Notes: generated by a model not told the origin, from the letters alone. A DNA stretch of 64,000 nt from Myxococcales bacterium (GCA_009692585.1 SHYX01000023.1:1-64000); one strand, 5' to 3'. Shown: positions 52,880 through 62,394, counted from the first letter of the stretch. Numbers and translations are program-made.

Positions 52880-54232
52880 TCAGAACATCACCCCGCGCCC
52901 GAGAATCCCCGCCGGATCGACCCGCGCCTTGAGCGCCCTCCACCCGTCGATGACCGCGGGGGGCACCATCAACGCCAGGTGGGCGCGCTTCAACCGACCG
53001 ATGCCGTGTTCGCCGCTGACGCTGCCGCCCATGGCCACCGCGGCTTTCGCCAGGTCCAAGTACAGGTCGCGCGCGTGCGCCAGCTCCGCGTCATTGCGGG
53101 GCAGCAGGTTCAGGTGGAGGTGGCTGTCTCCGATGTGACCGAAGCAGACCGAGGCCATCGGGACGGCGTCGTAGAGCGCCAGCAGGTCGCCGAGGCGGTC
53201 GGCCGGAACCGAGAAGTCGGTGCCGACCTTCTGGACATGATGGCTCGCGATCAGCTCGTTGACGGTCGCCGGAAGGGCGTGCCGAATGGCGTGCAAGCGT
53301 GCGAGCTGAGTCTCGTCGGTCGCGACGATCGAGTGGTCGAGCAGCGCGTCGACGTCCCCGAGCAGCTCGAACCATGGGTCCAGGGGCGGTTCACCCTCGT
53401 GCTCGACCTCGATGAGGATGGCGGAGTCGGCCTCGGGCACCTCGGGAAGCCGGCCGCGGATGAGGTCGAGCGCCTTCCGGTCGAAGCTCTCGATCGCGCG
53501 CGGACCCAGCGCGCGGGCTCGAGGGAGGAACGCCAGGAGGCTCTCGCGCGTGGGCAGAAAGACCAGCATGGCGAGTACCGCGATGGGCTTCGCGATCAGG
53601 CGCAACCGCGCCCGCGTGACGACGCCCAGGATGCCCTCGGAGCCGATCAGCAGATCGAGCAGGTTGTCCGCGGGGTACAGGCCGGCGGCGGTCTTGACCT
53701 TGGGCTCCACCCACTGCGGAACCGGCCAGGGGGGGGGACTCGACCGGTCAGCACGGACGCGGGTGCCGTCGGCGAGCACGGCCTCGACCGACTCCACCCA
53801 CGGGCGCATGGGACCGTACTTGAACGTCCGCGAGCCGCTCGCGTTGCAGGCGATCGCGCCTCCGACCGAACACTCGTGTCGCGAGGTGGGATCGGGCGGG
53901 AAGAACTGGCCGGCGGCCTCCACCGCCGCCTGGAACTCCCCCAGCAGCACGCCACCCTCGACATCGTGGAGGCCGTGTATGCGGTTGAGATGCTCGGTCG
54001 ACAGGATCGCGCCCCCCATGGGCACCGGCGCGCCGGTGGTGGAGGTGCGGCGGGCGACGACGGTAACCGGCATCGCGCGCGCCTGGCACCACGACAGGAC
54101 CTCGGCGACCTCGTCGGCGTCGCGCGGACGGAAGAGCAGCTCCGCGTGTCCGTGCAGGTTGCTGGCATCGCGGAGGTAGGCCTCGAGGATGGCCGGGTCG
54201 CGGACAGGTTCGGTCACGGCTTCGGGTATCAT
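52880..54232 (-). CDS. FAD-linked oxidase, GlcD / D-lactate dehydrogenase family
   Basis: A 450-residue flavoprotein. The N-terminal PCMH-type FAD-binding domain has RPRDADEVAEVLSWCQ, PVTVVARRTSTTGAPVP, GGAIACNASGSRTFKYGP and GSEGILGVVTRARL; the C-terminal oxidase domain ends with GHIGDSHLHLNLLP and the signature SGEHGIGRLK. Family members oxidise 2-hydroxy acids such as glycolate or D-lactate. I choose ATG at 54232; the frame extends ten codons further to 54262. It is divergent from the selenoprotein gene. Confidence 0.9.
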   Translation of the reverse strand: MIPEAVTEPVRDPAILEAYLRDASNLHGHAELLFRPRDADEVAEVLSWCQARAMPVTVVARRTSTTGAPVPMGGAILSTEHLNRIHGLHDVEGGVLLGEFQAAVEAAGQFFPPDPTSRHECSVGGAIACNASGSRTFKYGPMRPWVESVEAVLADGTRVRADRSSPPPWPVPQWVEPKVKTAAGLYPADNLLDLLIGSEGILGVVTRARLRLIAKPIAVLAMLVFLPTRESLLAFLPRARALGPRAIESFDRKALDLIRGRLPEVPEADSAILIEVEHEGEPPLDPWFELLGDVDALLDHSIVATDETQLARLHAIRHALPATVNELIASHHVQKVGTDFSVPADRLGDLLALYDAVPMASVCFGHIGDSHLHLNLLPRNDAELAHARDLYLDLAKAAVAMGGSVSGEHGIGRLKRAHLALMVPPAVIDGWRALKARVDPAGILGRGVMF

Positions 54233-54282
54233 GTCCCCCGCGGGAGGTGGCCCGCACGGCATGGCCCGGCTACCCGCCTGAC

Positions 54283-54879
54283 ATGACGCTTCTCTCTTTG
54301 CTCGCGTGCACCTCCGGTGCCCCCGTCGCCGACGGCGACACCCAGCCGATCGCCGACTCCGGAAACTCCGACGATTCCGGCGACGGCACGCCCGTCGACA
54401 CCGACCTCGAGCTCAACGGCACCTGGGCGACGAATCGGGCTCCTGCCCCCGATTTCGTGGCGACCAACCGTGATAAGAGCGGACGGAGCCGCGTCGACCT
54501 GATCGGCCATCCCACCGTCGTCTGGTTCTACCCGGCCGCCGGGACCTCTGGGTGAACCACCGAGGGTTGCGGGTACCGCGACCAACAGGAGGAATTCGAC
54601 GCGTTGGGTGTGCACATCGTGGGAGTGAGCTTCGACCGCCCTTCCGCCAACCAGGCATGGGCCGAGGACCAATCCTACCTGTTCGAGCTCTGGACTGACG
54701 ACGACAAGACCCTCGCCATCACCTACGGCGCCGCAGCCGACGTGTCGGCGATCTGGGCCGACAGGCTGACGATGCTCCTGGACGCCGAGGGCGTGCTGTT
54801 GGTGGAGTACCAACAGGTGTCCGTGGGCACGCATCCGGCCCAGGTGCTCGAGGACTGCCAGGCGATCTTCGGCGATTAG
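54283..54879 (+). CDS. Selenocysteine-containing Bcp/AhpC-TSA-type peroxiredoxin lipoprotein
   Basis: The frame is a 198-codon gene with an in-frame UGA at 54553-54555 (codon 91). Reading UGA as selenocysteine gives WFYPAAGTSGUTTEGCGYRD. This is the peroxiredoxin active-site pattern FYPxxxTPGCTxExC with Sec replacing the peroxidatic Cys, and Cys96 at the same five-residue distance as the resolving Cys of Bcp. The body continues without break (GVHIVGVSFDRPSANQAWAE) to TAG at 54877. The N terminus MTLLSLLAC is a very short lipoprotein signal, so the enzyme should act in the envelope, reducing peroxides. A SECIS-like hairpin follows the UGA directly. Ordinary gene callers would end the gene at the UGA. 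Confidence 0.85.
54553..54583 (+). promoter_or_regulatory. UGA codon with bacterial SECIS-like stem-loop
   Basis: Starting ten bases after the UGA, GGTTGCGG (54565-54572) pairs with CCGCGACC (54576-54583), with eight pairs including one G-U; opening the top pairs gives an apical loop with GGU about 20 bases from the UGA. The left side closely resembles the apical stem GGUUGCAGGU of the E. coli fdhF SECIS. SelB binds this kind of hairpin to deliver selenocysteyl-tRNA. Confidence 0.75.
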
Positions 54880-56372
54880 CGCCGATACACCGCGCGCAGC
54901 TTGACCTGCCACCCGGTGAGGGTCGCCGGGCCGGAAACGCGGGTGGTCCCGTCAAGCTGGTAAGCCTCCTTGAAGCCATGCCCCAGCGCGTCCGACGGGA
55001 GCACGGCTACATCGAAATCGGCGGCGATGGCCGCGTCGATCCGCTTGACGTCAGGGCGAAAAAAGCCGCCCGTGTAATCGATGTCCCACAGGCAGATGAG
55101 CGCGAACGACGGCTCCTTTCCGGCCATCACCGCGTACCAGGGCGCATGCGGGATGAGCACGCGTCCCTCGAGCGCCCGGATCGACTCGACCACGGATTTC
55201 GCCTGCTCGACGCTGAGCTCGGTCGGTGTGTAGCGACTGAGGCTGCGCTGGGCGTCGGTCCAGGCGGCGAGGGGGGATTGCGATGCCCGCAGCCGTTTGA
55301 CGAACCTGGCGGCGTCCAACTGCCAACCCAGAAGTTGAAGGGCCACCAGACAGCCGGCTACAACCCGCGCAATCGGCGTACCCACCGCTCCCGATGCGAT
55401 GGCGGGCAGCAGACTGAGCACCCAGAACATCGGAATGAGCACGTTGAGGTACCCACCGGTGTGTCCCCGCATGACCGTGACGGTGACGAAGGTCATCGCG
55501 ACGATCCCCGCCCAATACCGCCGCCGCCAGAACCAGAGCGGTAGGATCAGGGCCGCAGTCGTCGTCAGCGGCAGCGAACGCCACATCTCGAGCTGCGCGC
55601 CGGGGAAGAACCGGTCGGCGTCCATGCCGTGCTTCGCCGGCACCAGCACCAACCAGGCGAAGAAACGTCCCCCGGTCAGCGCGGTCATGGCGACCAGGAA
55701 GGTCAGGGCGGGCAGCACGCTGGCCATCGCGAATCGTTTGGCCTCGCCGCGTCCGCGGGACCACCAGACCCAGGCGACCATCGGGATGCCAAGGAGCGCG
55801 ACGTGCTGCTTGGCCGCGAAGGCGACGGCGAGCAGGATGCCGCTCGCGAGCGTCGCCCGGCGGTCGGGTACGGGCAAGAGGACCACCGACCAGCTGACGA
55901 TCGCCAGCGAAAGGGAGTCGGTCCGGACGAGGTCGTAGAAGGTGCCCCCATCGTCCCAGCAGGAGGCGAAGAGTCCCACCAGTGCCAGCGCGAACGGCCA
56001 GCTCGCGCCCTCGCGCCGCGCGCCGAAGACCAGCGCTCCGGACGCCACCAGCGTGGCGATGATGCTGACCGCGCGGCCCAGGGCGTACCCGAGCGGGAAC
56101 AGGTGCGCGAGCCCGCCCAGGAGCCACGCCAAGAGCGGCGGGTAGATGAACGGGATGTACTCGGGTGCGGGCGCATCGTAGAGCGAGAGGCCGTCGCGCG
56201 CGCGCATGGCCGAGACGAGCGTGGCCCCCTCCATCCACTCGATGTCGCCTGGAAAGAAGAGGCGCGCGGCCATCGCCGTGCCCACCGCCCACACCACCGG
56301 AACGGCGCACGCCAGCGCCAGCCAGGCGGCGGCGTGCTCGAAGTAGCGGACGACGGCGGCGCGGGGCGGCAA
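54876..56372 (-). CDS. Polytopic membrane glycosyltransferase-like protein (GT-C type)
   Basis: A 498-residue protein with about ten membrane helices. The first periplasmic loop has FFPGDIEWMEGATLVSAM and YIPFIYPPLLAWLLGGLAH, like the acidic loop of GT-C (ArnT/PMT, GT39-like) enzymes, which use polyprenyl-linked sugars. The C-terminal 120 residues form a soluble domain. The acceptor is unknown. The last four bases overlap the convergent selenoprotein gene. Confidence 0.7.
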   Translation of the reverse strand: MPPRAAVVRYFEHAAAWLALACAVPVVWAVGTAMAARLFFPGDIEWMEGATLVSAMRARDGLSLYDAPAPEYIPFIYPPLLAWLLGGLAHLFPLGYALGRAVSIIATLVASGALVFGARREGASWPFALALVGLFASCWDDGGTFYDLVRTDSLSLAIVSWSVVLLPVPDRRATLASGILLAVAFAAKQHVALLGIPMVAWVWWSRGRGEAKRFAMASVLPALTFLVAMTALTGGRFFAWLVLVPAKHGMDADRFFPGAQLEMWRSLPLTTTAALILPLWFWRRRYWAGIVAMTFVTVTVMRGHTGGYLNVLIPMFWVLSLLPAIASGAVGTPIARVVAGCLVALQLLGWQLDAARFVKRLRASQSPLAAWTDAQRSLSRYTPTELSVEQAKSVVESIRALEGRVLIPHAPWYAVMAGKEPSFALICLWDIDYTGGFFRPDVKRIDAAIAADFDVAVLPSDALGHGFKEAYQLDGTTRVSGPATLTGWQVKLRAVYRR

Positions 56373-56462
56373 GCGCCGGCCTTAGCGGTTTTGGAGCGCG
56401 AGCGCGAGGGGTGTAAGCCGCGGTGGTCTGCCGGCGTTGTGGCCGCGCCCCACGGAGAAAAC

Positions 56463-57713
56463 ATGACTCTCTCACTGCTCCTCGCCCTCGCCACCCCCCA
56501 CGCCGAAGCCGGTTGGCAGGAGCGCTTTGCGTCGACCATCCAGACCGTCGAGCAGATGGTGTGGAATCCCCAGGCCCAGGCGCTCGCGGGCAAGTACGGC
56601 CTCAACGTGATGAACGTGACGTGGGAGGACACCGGTCGCTACAAAGGCAGCTCTGTCGGTCCCAACATCTCCGACATGACCATTGGCGTGCGGGACCAGA
56701 ACGGCAACCTGCACCCCATGCCCGTGATCCGGTTCGACAACTTCTCGGACAAGACCGCGGACGTGCGCTCGGAGGAATTCTACCTGCGGACCGGCAACGA
56801 AGACGGGCGTTCGCTGCGGACCACTTCGCTGGCCAATCTGCTCCAGAACCCCCGCCGTTACCTGCACGATCCGGACAGCTGGTCGGGCTCCCGGGACTCG
56901 CTCTGGGCCTCCCGCGACGAACACGTGCTGGTCAGCGCCCAGGCGTGCTTCCTGCCCATCCCCGAAAAGGGCGAGGCGACGTTCACCCCCGTCTTGTACA
57001 ACTACCAGTCCTCGCCGGGAAATCCCGCCGTGCTCGCCATCCTGGCCACCCGCGAAGGCACCAGCATGCAGGTGGTCGAGAACGACGGCGGCTACCTGTC
57101 CGAGGCGCTCTACTTCAACGCCGACGGCGAGCGGGCCCCGTTTCAGGCCGAGCGCGTGAGCCAGTGGGCCGCCGACCGCGGCATCGATGTAGACGCGATT
57201 TCGGAGGAGGCGGGACTTGACGTGGTGTTGCTCATCCAGGTCCCGCTGAAGCAGCGCGAGGTGCGCCGCCAGTGGTACGACTACGATGGCGACGGATGGG
57301 GATACGGCGCCAGCGGCGACGCGCCGTCCGCCAGCGCACCAGCGATGGAGAGCTCGGCCAGCAAGGTCAGCGACGTCGAGATGGCCGTCGTCGGGCACGG
57401 CGACCCGGAGGGCCCGTTCACCGAGTTCCACGACCTCGCGATCGAGCGCGACACCCGTTTCCCAGTCCGGGTCACCGTGCAATTCTACAAGGCGACCAGC
57501 AATGGCGTGGTGAGCAGCGCGGACATCGCCCACGTGCGCAAACAGATCGACCGCGTCTACGCGAAGGGCTCGTACGTGGGCAGCCTCGTCACCGGCGGCA
57601 ACACCGGCCGCCCCACCGAATGGGCGCCCCAGCCCAAACCCCCGAAGACCTACACCGGCGACGGCGGCGCCAGCTGGGCCGACCCCTTCTGGAGCTGGCA
57701 CAAGGCGTGGTAG
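56463..57713 (+). CDS. Exported protein of unknown function
   Basis: A 416-residue protein with a short signal (MTLSLLLALATPHAEA). Features include ISDMTIGVRDQNGNLHPMPV, a segment LDVVLLIQVPLKQREV and WYDYDGDGWGYG before a Ser/Ala-rich stretch, then a second domain (FPVRVTVQFYKATSNGVV). The tail ends with Trp-rich WADPFWSWHKAW. I recognise no family and no catalytic motif. It lies between glycosyltransferase-type genes, 90 bases from the divergent membrane protein. Surface or periplasmic location is likely. Confidence 0.65.
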   Translation: MTLSLLLALATPHAEAGWQERFASTIQTVEQMVWNPQAQALAGKYGLNVMNVTWEDTGRYKGSSVGPNISDMTIGVRDQNGNLHPMPVIRFDNFSDKTADVRSEEFYLRTGNEDGRSLRTTSLANLLQNPRRYLHDPDSWSGSRDSLWASRDEHVLVSAQACFLPIPEKGEATFTPVLYNYQSSPGNPAVLAILATREGTSMQVVENDGGYLSEALYFNADGERAPFQAERVSQWAADRGIDVDAISEEAGLDVVLLIQVPLKQREVRRQWYDYDGDGWGYGASGDAPSASAPAMESSASKVSDVEMAVVGHGDPEGPFTEFHDLAIERDTRFPVRVTVQFYKATSNGVVSSADIAHVRKQIDRVYAKGSYVGSLVTGGNTGRPTEWAPQPKPPKTYTGDGGASWADPFWSWHKAW

Positions 57714-57753
57714 GCCCGTGGTAGGCGCCGGCGCCGGCCCAAAGCGATAGACC

Positions 57754-59196
57754 GTGGCCTGGATGCAGAGAGTCCAGGCCACGTCACTCGGCTGGTGGAC
57801 ACGGGCGATCGACGCCGCGGTGGTCGCGATCACCTTCGTGGCCGTCGCGTTCGTGCGCGAGCATGCGCGTGAATTCTGGTCGTTCGACGTGGTGCCCGGC
57901 GAGCCGGTGCTCGCGGCGGTCACGCTGCGGAGCCAGTTCCACCTGGTGTTTGCGGTGGTACCGCTGTGGCTCTTCAGCCTCTCCCAGCATCGGCTGTACG
58001 ACGACTTCCGCCGCCTGCGCGCTGACATCCTCCTGTTGCGCATCGCCAGTGCGGTCGCGGTGGGGTTCGGCCTCCTGGTCGCGGTGTTGTTCGTCTTCCC
58101 GCCAGCGGTGCCGACCTCGCGCTCCTTCCTGCTCGGCTTTGCGATCGTCAGCGTGGTCAGCCTCTTTTTGGCCCGGCGTGGCGAGGTGCGTCGCGCCCGG
58201 CGGCGTCAGCCGACGTGGAACATCCTGGTCGTCGGCGGCGCGCTGGAGGCCTCCCCCTTCGTCGACACCGTGCTCCGCCACCCGCAATGGGGGCTTCGGG
58301 TGGCGGGCGTCATCGTACCGCAGGACGAAGACGTCACCAGTGTTCACGGCGTGAAGGTGCTCGGCCGACTCCCCCAGTTGACCCAGATCATCGAGGACGA
58401 GCGGATCGCCCAGGTCTTCATGACCGGCCGTGCGTGGGATACCGGCACGCTTCGTTTCGTCGCCGACCGCTGTGAGGAGGTAGGCGTCACCTTCTCGATG
58501 GACGCGAACTTCCTCGGCCTGTCGATCGCGCGTGCCGACGTCAACGATCTCGGCGGCTGGAGTGTGCTGTCGTTTTCGTCGGTGCCGTCGGACGGCACGG
58601 CGCTCCTGGTGAAGCGAGCGGCGGACGTCCTGTTGGCGGTCTTGGGGCTCCTGGTTCTCTGGCCGGCCATGCTGCTGGCGGCGGTCGCCATCAAGCTCGA
58701 AGATCGCGGACCGGTTCTCTTCGTGCAGGAGCGGAGTGGGCTTTTCGGGCGTACCTTCCCCATGCTGAAGTTCCGGTCGATGGTGGTGGACGCCGAGGCC
58801 CAGAAAGCCTCGCTCTTGGCTGAAAACGAGATGAGCGGCCCGGTGTTCAAGATGCGCAGCGACCCCCGGGTCACCAGGGTCGGCGCCATCCTCCGCAAGA
58901 CCAGCATCGACGAATTGCCCCAATTGTGGAACGTGCTCCGCGGGGAGATGAGCGTGGTCGGGCCCCGGCCGCCCCTGCCCGCCGAAGTGGCGCGCTACGA
59001 GCGTTGGCAGATGCGACGGTTGTCCATGCGCCCGGGACTCACCTGCATCTGGCAGGTCAGCGGCCGCAACAAGGTCGACTTCGACGGCTGGATGCGCTTG
59101 GACCTCGAGTACATCGACACCTGGTCGTTGTTTCTCGATGCCCGACTCATCGTGCTCACCGTGCCGGCCGTGCTCACCGGCCGCGGTGCGTCCTGA
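57754..59196 (+). CDS. Polyprenyl glycosylphosphotransferase (WcaJ/WbaP-like exopolysaccharide initiator)
   Basis: A 480-residue membrane protein. Four N-terminal helices (about 15-140) and a CoA-binding-like Rossmann region (WNILVVGGALEASPFVDTV) are followed by the sugar-transferase domain from about 285: helix LLAVLGLLVLWPAMLLAAVA, then GPVLFVQERSGLFGRTFPML, KFRSMVVDAE, TSIDELPQLWNVLRGEMS and VGPRPPLP. It would transfer a sugar phosphate to undecaprenyl phosphate, starting a surface polysaccharide. No polymerase or flippase genes are next to it here. The start is GTG at 57754. Confidence 0.92.
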   Translation: MAWMQRVQATSLGWWTRAIDAAVVAITFVAVAFVREHAREFWSFDVVPGEPVLAAVTLRSQFHLVFAVVPLWLFSLSQHRLYDDFRRLRADILLLRIASAVAVGFGLLVAVLFVFPPAVPTSRSFLLGFAIVSVVSLFLARRGEVRRARRRQPTWNILVVGGALEASPFVDTVLRHPQWGLRVAGVIVPQDEDVTSVHGVKVLGRLPQLTQIIEDERIAQVFMTGRAWDTGTLRFVADRCEEVGVTFSMDANFLGLSIARADVNDLGGWSVLSFSSVPSDGTALLVKRAADVLLAVLGLLVLWPAMLLAAVAIKLEDRGPVLFVQERSGLFGRTFPMLKFRSMVVDAEAQKASLLAENEMSGPVFKMRSDPRVTRVGAILRKTSIDELPQLWNVLRGEMSVVGPRPPLPAEVARYERWQMRRLSMRPGLTCIWQVSGRNKVDFDGWMRLDLEYIDTWSLFLDARLIVLTVPAVLTGRGAS

Positions 59197-59222
59197 CGCC
59201 GGCGTCTGCTATGCTCGTCCCG

Positions 59223-60740
59223 ATGTTGCCCGGCTCCGCAGAAGAGATCACCGCGTTCGCCTCGCTCCAGGCGCAGCTGCCCATCCTGTTCGGGAAGGTG
59301 ACCTCTCGCCGCACCCAGGAGCAGACCGTCGTGGTCGTCCCCAGCCTCTCGTTGGACCCCGAAGAGCTGGCCAAGGTCACCGGCGTGCACCACTACGAAG
59401 AGCGCATGCTCTACATGTTGATGCTCCTGCGTCGGCCACGCACGCGGGTGATCTTCGTCACGTCCCAACAACTCGACCCCATCGTCGTCGACTACTTCCT
59501 GCACCTGCTGACCGGGGTGCCCTCTTCGCATGCGCGCGAGCGCCTGCTGCTCCTCCATTGCTCGGATGCCAGCAAGACGCCGCTGACCGCCAAGGTGCTG
59601 GCCCGCCCGCGGCTGATCGAGCGGATCCGCGCGGCGATCCCCGACGTCTCGCTGGCCCACCTGGTGTGCTTCAACAGCTCGGGGTTGGAGCGATCGTTGG
59701 CGGTCCGGCTCGGTATTCCGCTGTACGCCAACGACCCAGCGCTGTACCACCTGGGCACCAAGTCCGGGTGCCGCAAGGTCTTCCGCGACTCAGGGGTCCT
59801 CTTCCCCGACGGCTTCGAAGATCTACGCGATGGGAACGACGTGACCGAGGCGTTGGCGGTGCTCCGTGAGCGCACGCCGACGATGCGACGAGCGGTGGTC
59901 AAGCTCAACGACGGATTCTCCGGCGAGGGCAACGCGCTCTTCTACTACGACGGTGCCGACGGGCTCAAAGGCGCCGACCTGCGCGGTTGGATCCACGATC
60001 GCCTGCCGACGTTGCGCTTCGAGGCTCCGGGCGAACACTGGGAACGCTACCACGCCAAGTTCCGGGAGATGCAGGGGGTCGTGGAGAGCTTCGTCGAGGG
60101 CGCGGAGAAGCGGTCGCCCTCGTCCCAGAACCGGGTCAACGCGCGCGGCGAGGCCATGTCCATCTCCACCCACGATCAGCTCCTCGGGGGCCCCAGCGGG
60201 CAGGTCTTCCTGGGGTGCACCTTCCCGGCGGACGACGAATACCGGCTCCAGATCCAGGAGTCAGGGCTCCGCGTGGCCGAAGCCCTGGCCGCGCGCGGCG
60301 TCATCGGCCGCTTCGCCACCGATTTCGTGTCGGTCAAAGAGAACGGGGTGTGGCAGCACCATGCCATCGAGGTGAACCTCCGCAAGGGCGGAACGACGCA
60401 CCCCTTCCTCACCCTGCGCTTTTTGACCGATGGCAACTACAGCACCGACGACGGCCTGTTCTACAGTCAGACCGGGCGCCCCAAGTACTACTATGCCTCG
60501 GACAGCCTCCAGAGCGACGCGTACAAGGGGCTTGGCCCCGCCGATCTCGTCGACCTCGCGGTGCTCAACGAGCTTCACTTCCACTCCAGCTCGGAGCGAG
60601 GGGTGGTCTTCCACCTCATCGGCGCGTTGTCAGAGTTCGGAAAGCTGGGGCTGGTCTGCATCGGTGACAACTGGCAGCAGGCACGCTTTCTCTATCGAAA
60701 GACGAAGGACACGCTGGATCAGGCCACGCGCCGCGCTTGA
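59223..60740 (+). CDS. PGM1-like peptide ligase / ATP-grasp protein
   Basis: A 505-residue protein. The N-terminal 200 residues look like the pre-ATP-grasp domain of PGM1-type ligases (VVVVPSLSLD, YEERMLYMLMLLRRPRTRVI, DYFLHLLTGVPSSHARERL). The ATP-grasp half has AVVKLNDGFSGEGNALF as the ATP-binding lysine/glycine loop and HHAIEVNLRKGGTTHPF as the metal-binding Glu/Asn loop. PGM1 joins amino acids in pheganomycin synthesis; here the substrate is unknown. The position right after a polysaccharide initiator suggests modification of a polymer, as a guess. TATGCT precedes the ATG by seven bases; ATG 59211 is an alternative. Confidence 0.6.
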   Translation: MLPGSAEEITAFASLQAQLPILFGKVTSRRTQEQTVVVVPSLSLDPEELAKVTGVHHYEERMLYMLMLLRRPRTRVIFVTSQQLDPIVVDYFLHLLTGVPSSHARERLLLLHCSDASKTPLTAKVLARPRLIERIRAAIPDVSLAHLVCFNSSGLERSLAVRLGIPLYANDPALYHLGTKSGCRKVFRDSGVLFPDGFEDLRDGNDVTEALAVLRERTPTMRRAVVKLNDGFSGEGNALFYYDGADGLKGADLRGWIHDRLPTLRFEAPGEHWERYHAKFREMQGVVESFVEGAEKRSPSSQNRVNARGEAMSISTHDQLLGGPSGQVFLGCTFPADDEYRLQIQESGLRVAEALAARGVIGRFATDFVSVKENGVWQHHAIEVNLRKGGTTHPFLTLRFLTDGNYSTDDGLFYSQTGRPKYYYASDSLQSDAYKGLGPADLVDLAVLNELHFHSSSERGVVFHLIGALSEFGKLGLVCIGDNWQQARFLYRKTKDTLDQATRRA

Positions 60741-60759
60741 GGCCGAGCGCGGTTGGGCG

Positions 60760-60765
60760 TACAAT
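60760..60765 (+). promoter_or_regulatory. -10-like hexamer TACAAT for the MopE-like gene
   Basis: TACAAT ends nine bases before the ATG at 60775; no ribosome site lies between, so the leader would be one to three bases. Confidence 0.4.
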
Positions 60766-60774
60766 GCGTCCCCA

Positions 60775-62391
60775 ATGCGCCCGATGCTCCTGCTTGCGAC
60801 CGCGGTCTTTTTTGCTTGCGACGGTGAGGACCATCTGACCGCCGCCGACCGGGTGCTCGACGGCTTCTCCTACGTCGATGCCGGCGCGGTTGCGGTCAAC
60901 GATCGGCAGGTGTTCACCGTGCCGCTGTTCTCCAAGGGCTCACAGGTCCGCATCTTCGAGATCGAGGCCGAAGACGTGACCGTGCCCGAAGGTGCGGTCT
61001 CCCCGGCGTTCCTGGTCGACGATTCGACGTGGGCCGACGCCTGCGACGCCGACGCCGACGGCATTTTCGACTGCCGCGATCTCGCGAAGTACACCGACGA
61101 CAGCGACGACGACACCCTCCCGCTGCAAGTGGTCTTCGCCCCCACGGTCAAGGGCTACTACGAAGCGCTCTTGACCATCTGGTCCAACGACAACACCTCG
61201 TCGGAGGTGGCGGCGCTTCCGGGAGACGAGACCCGTGAGTGGGCCATCTGGCGCGTGCAGCTCCGCGGCCTGTCGGATTACGCCTGTGGCAGGATATACC
61301 CTGATTATATAGATTTCGGGCCCCGCAACGTCGGCGGGGACTTCAGCACGGCGGTCATCCTGACCAACTGCGGGATCGTCCCCGTGACCGTGGCGGACAT
61401 CCAGATCGTCGGCGACGGCATGGAGTCGCGGACGCTCCCGCCCTTGACCGTGCTGGCGGGGCGCGCCGCCGAGGTGTCGATCGGCTGGCGGGTGCCCTCC
61501 TCGGCGGCCGTGGACGGGGTCCTCAGCTTCGTCAGCAATTCGGAGGCGCTCGGCACCGCCGCCATCCGTGTCGTGGGCAACAGTTGCGAGAACTCGCTGG
61601 GTCCGGCCTCGTGGGACGACGACTTCGACGGGTGGCCGGCGTGCGGCGGGGACTGTGACGACGGCGACCTCGACACCAACCCCTCCCGCAACGAGTTCGT
61701 CGGCGACGGGCTCGACAACGACTGTGACGGGGAGATCGACGAACTGGGGGACGACAGCGTCAACGACGACGACGACGAGGACGGCTGCAGCGAAGCGGGC
61801 GCCGAGTGCGGCGGGATCGGCGACTGCGACGACAACGACCCCCTCGTCGGCCCCGACGCCGAGGAGGTGCACAACCTCCGCGACGACGACTGCGACGCGC
61901 TCATCGACGAGGGCACCGAGGCCTACGATGACGACGGCGACGGGTGGAACGAGCTCGAAGGCGACTGCGATGACACCGACCCGCTGGTGAGCCTCACCGG
62001 GGTCGAGATCGTCGACGGTCGTGACAACGACTGCAACGGCACGGTGGACGAAGGGGGCCCCGCGGTCGACGACGATCGCGACAGCTTCAAGGACGTGGAG
62101 CCGGACCTGTCGCAGAACGACTGCGATGACGAGGATCCCTGGGTGTTCACCGGCGCGCGGGAGTACTGCGACGGCTACGACAACGACTGCGATGGCCTGG
62201 TGGACGACGGGGAGGCCGACGAGGTCGACGGCGCCTGCCACTTCCAGCCCTCGCGGTCCACCGAGGGAACCGGGCAGGATACCGGCGAGGCGAAGGCCGG
62301 CGGGTGCGCGACGGCTGGTCTCGGGCTGTCGTTGTTCGGCGCCGTGGCGGGTCTTGTGCTTGTCCGGCCCCGTCGCCGTGCGTATCGCTAA
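60775..62391 (+). CDS. MopE-like Cys/Asp-repeat lipoprotein with MYXO-CTERM-like tail
   Basis: A 538-residue exported protein with lipobox ATAVFFAC (Cys15). Residues about 190-280 resemble an ASH-type domain (DYIDFGPRNVGGDFSTAV). From about 290 to 500 there are five or six units of the putative metal-binding motif DCDDxDPxxxPxAxExxDGxDNDCDGxxDE, as in MopE-like proteins. The end GGCATAGLGLSLFGAV, hydrophobic to RPRRR, fits a MYXO-CTERM sorting signal, which is odd alongside an N-terminal lipobox. Ca2+ or other metal binding is inferred. Confidence 0.82.
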   Translation: MRPMLLLATAVFFACDGEDHLTAADRVLDGFSYVDAGAVAVNDRQVFTVPLFSKGSQVRIFEIEAEDVTVPEGAVSPAFLVDDSTWADACDADADGIFDCRDLAKYTDDSDDDTLPLQVVFAPTVKGYYEALLTIWSNDNTSSEVAALPGDETREWAIWRVQLRGLSDYACGRIYPDYIDFGPRNVGGDFSTAVILTNCGIVPVTVADIQIVGDGMESRTLPPLTVLAGRAAEVSIGWRVPSSAAVDGVLSFVSNSEALGTAAIRVVGNSCENSLGPASWDDDFDGWPACGGDCDDGDLDTNPSRNEFVGDGLDNDCDGEIDELGDDSVNDDDDEDGCSEAGAECGGIGDCDDNDPLVGPDAEEVHNLRDDDCDALIDEGTEAYDDDGDGWNELEGDCDDTDPLVSLTGVEIVDGRDNDCNGTVDEGGPAVDDDRDSFKDVEPDLSQNDCDDEDPWVFTGAREYCDGYDNDCDGLVDDGEADEVDGACHFQPSRSTEGTGQDTGEAKAGGCATAGLGLSLFGAVAGLVLVRPRRRAYR

Positions 62392-62394
62392 GCC

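Noticed and set aside
54247..54282. An upstream GTG start for the selenoprotein adding 12 residues
   Set aside because: It would add WPGYPPD-type residues before the hydrophobic signal and has a ribosome-like sequence with no spacing; the ATG at 54283 gives a direct lipoprotein signal.
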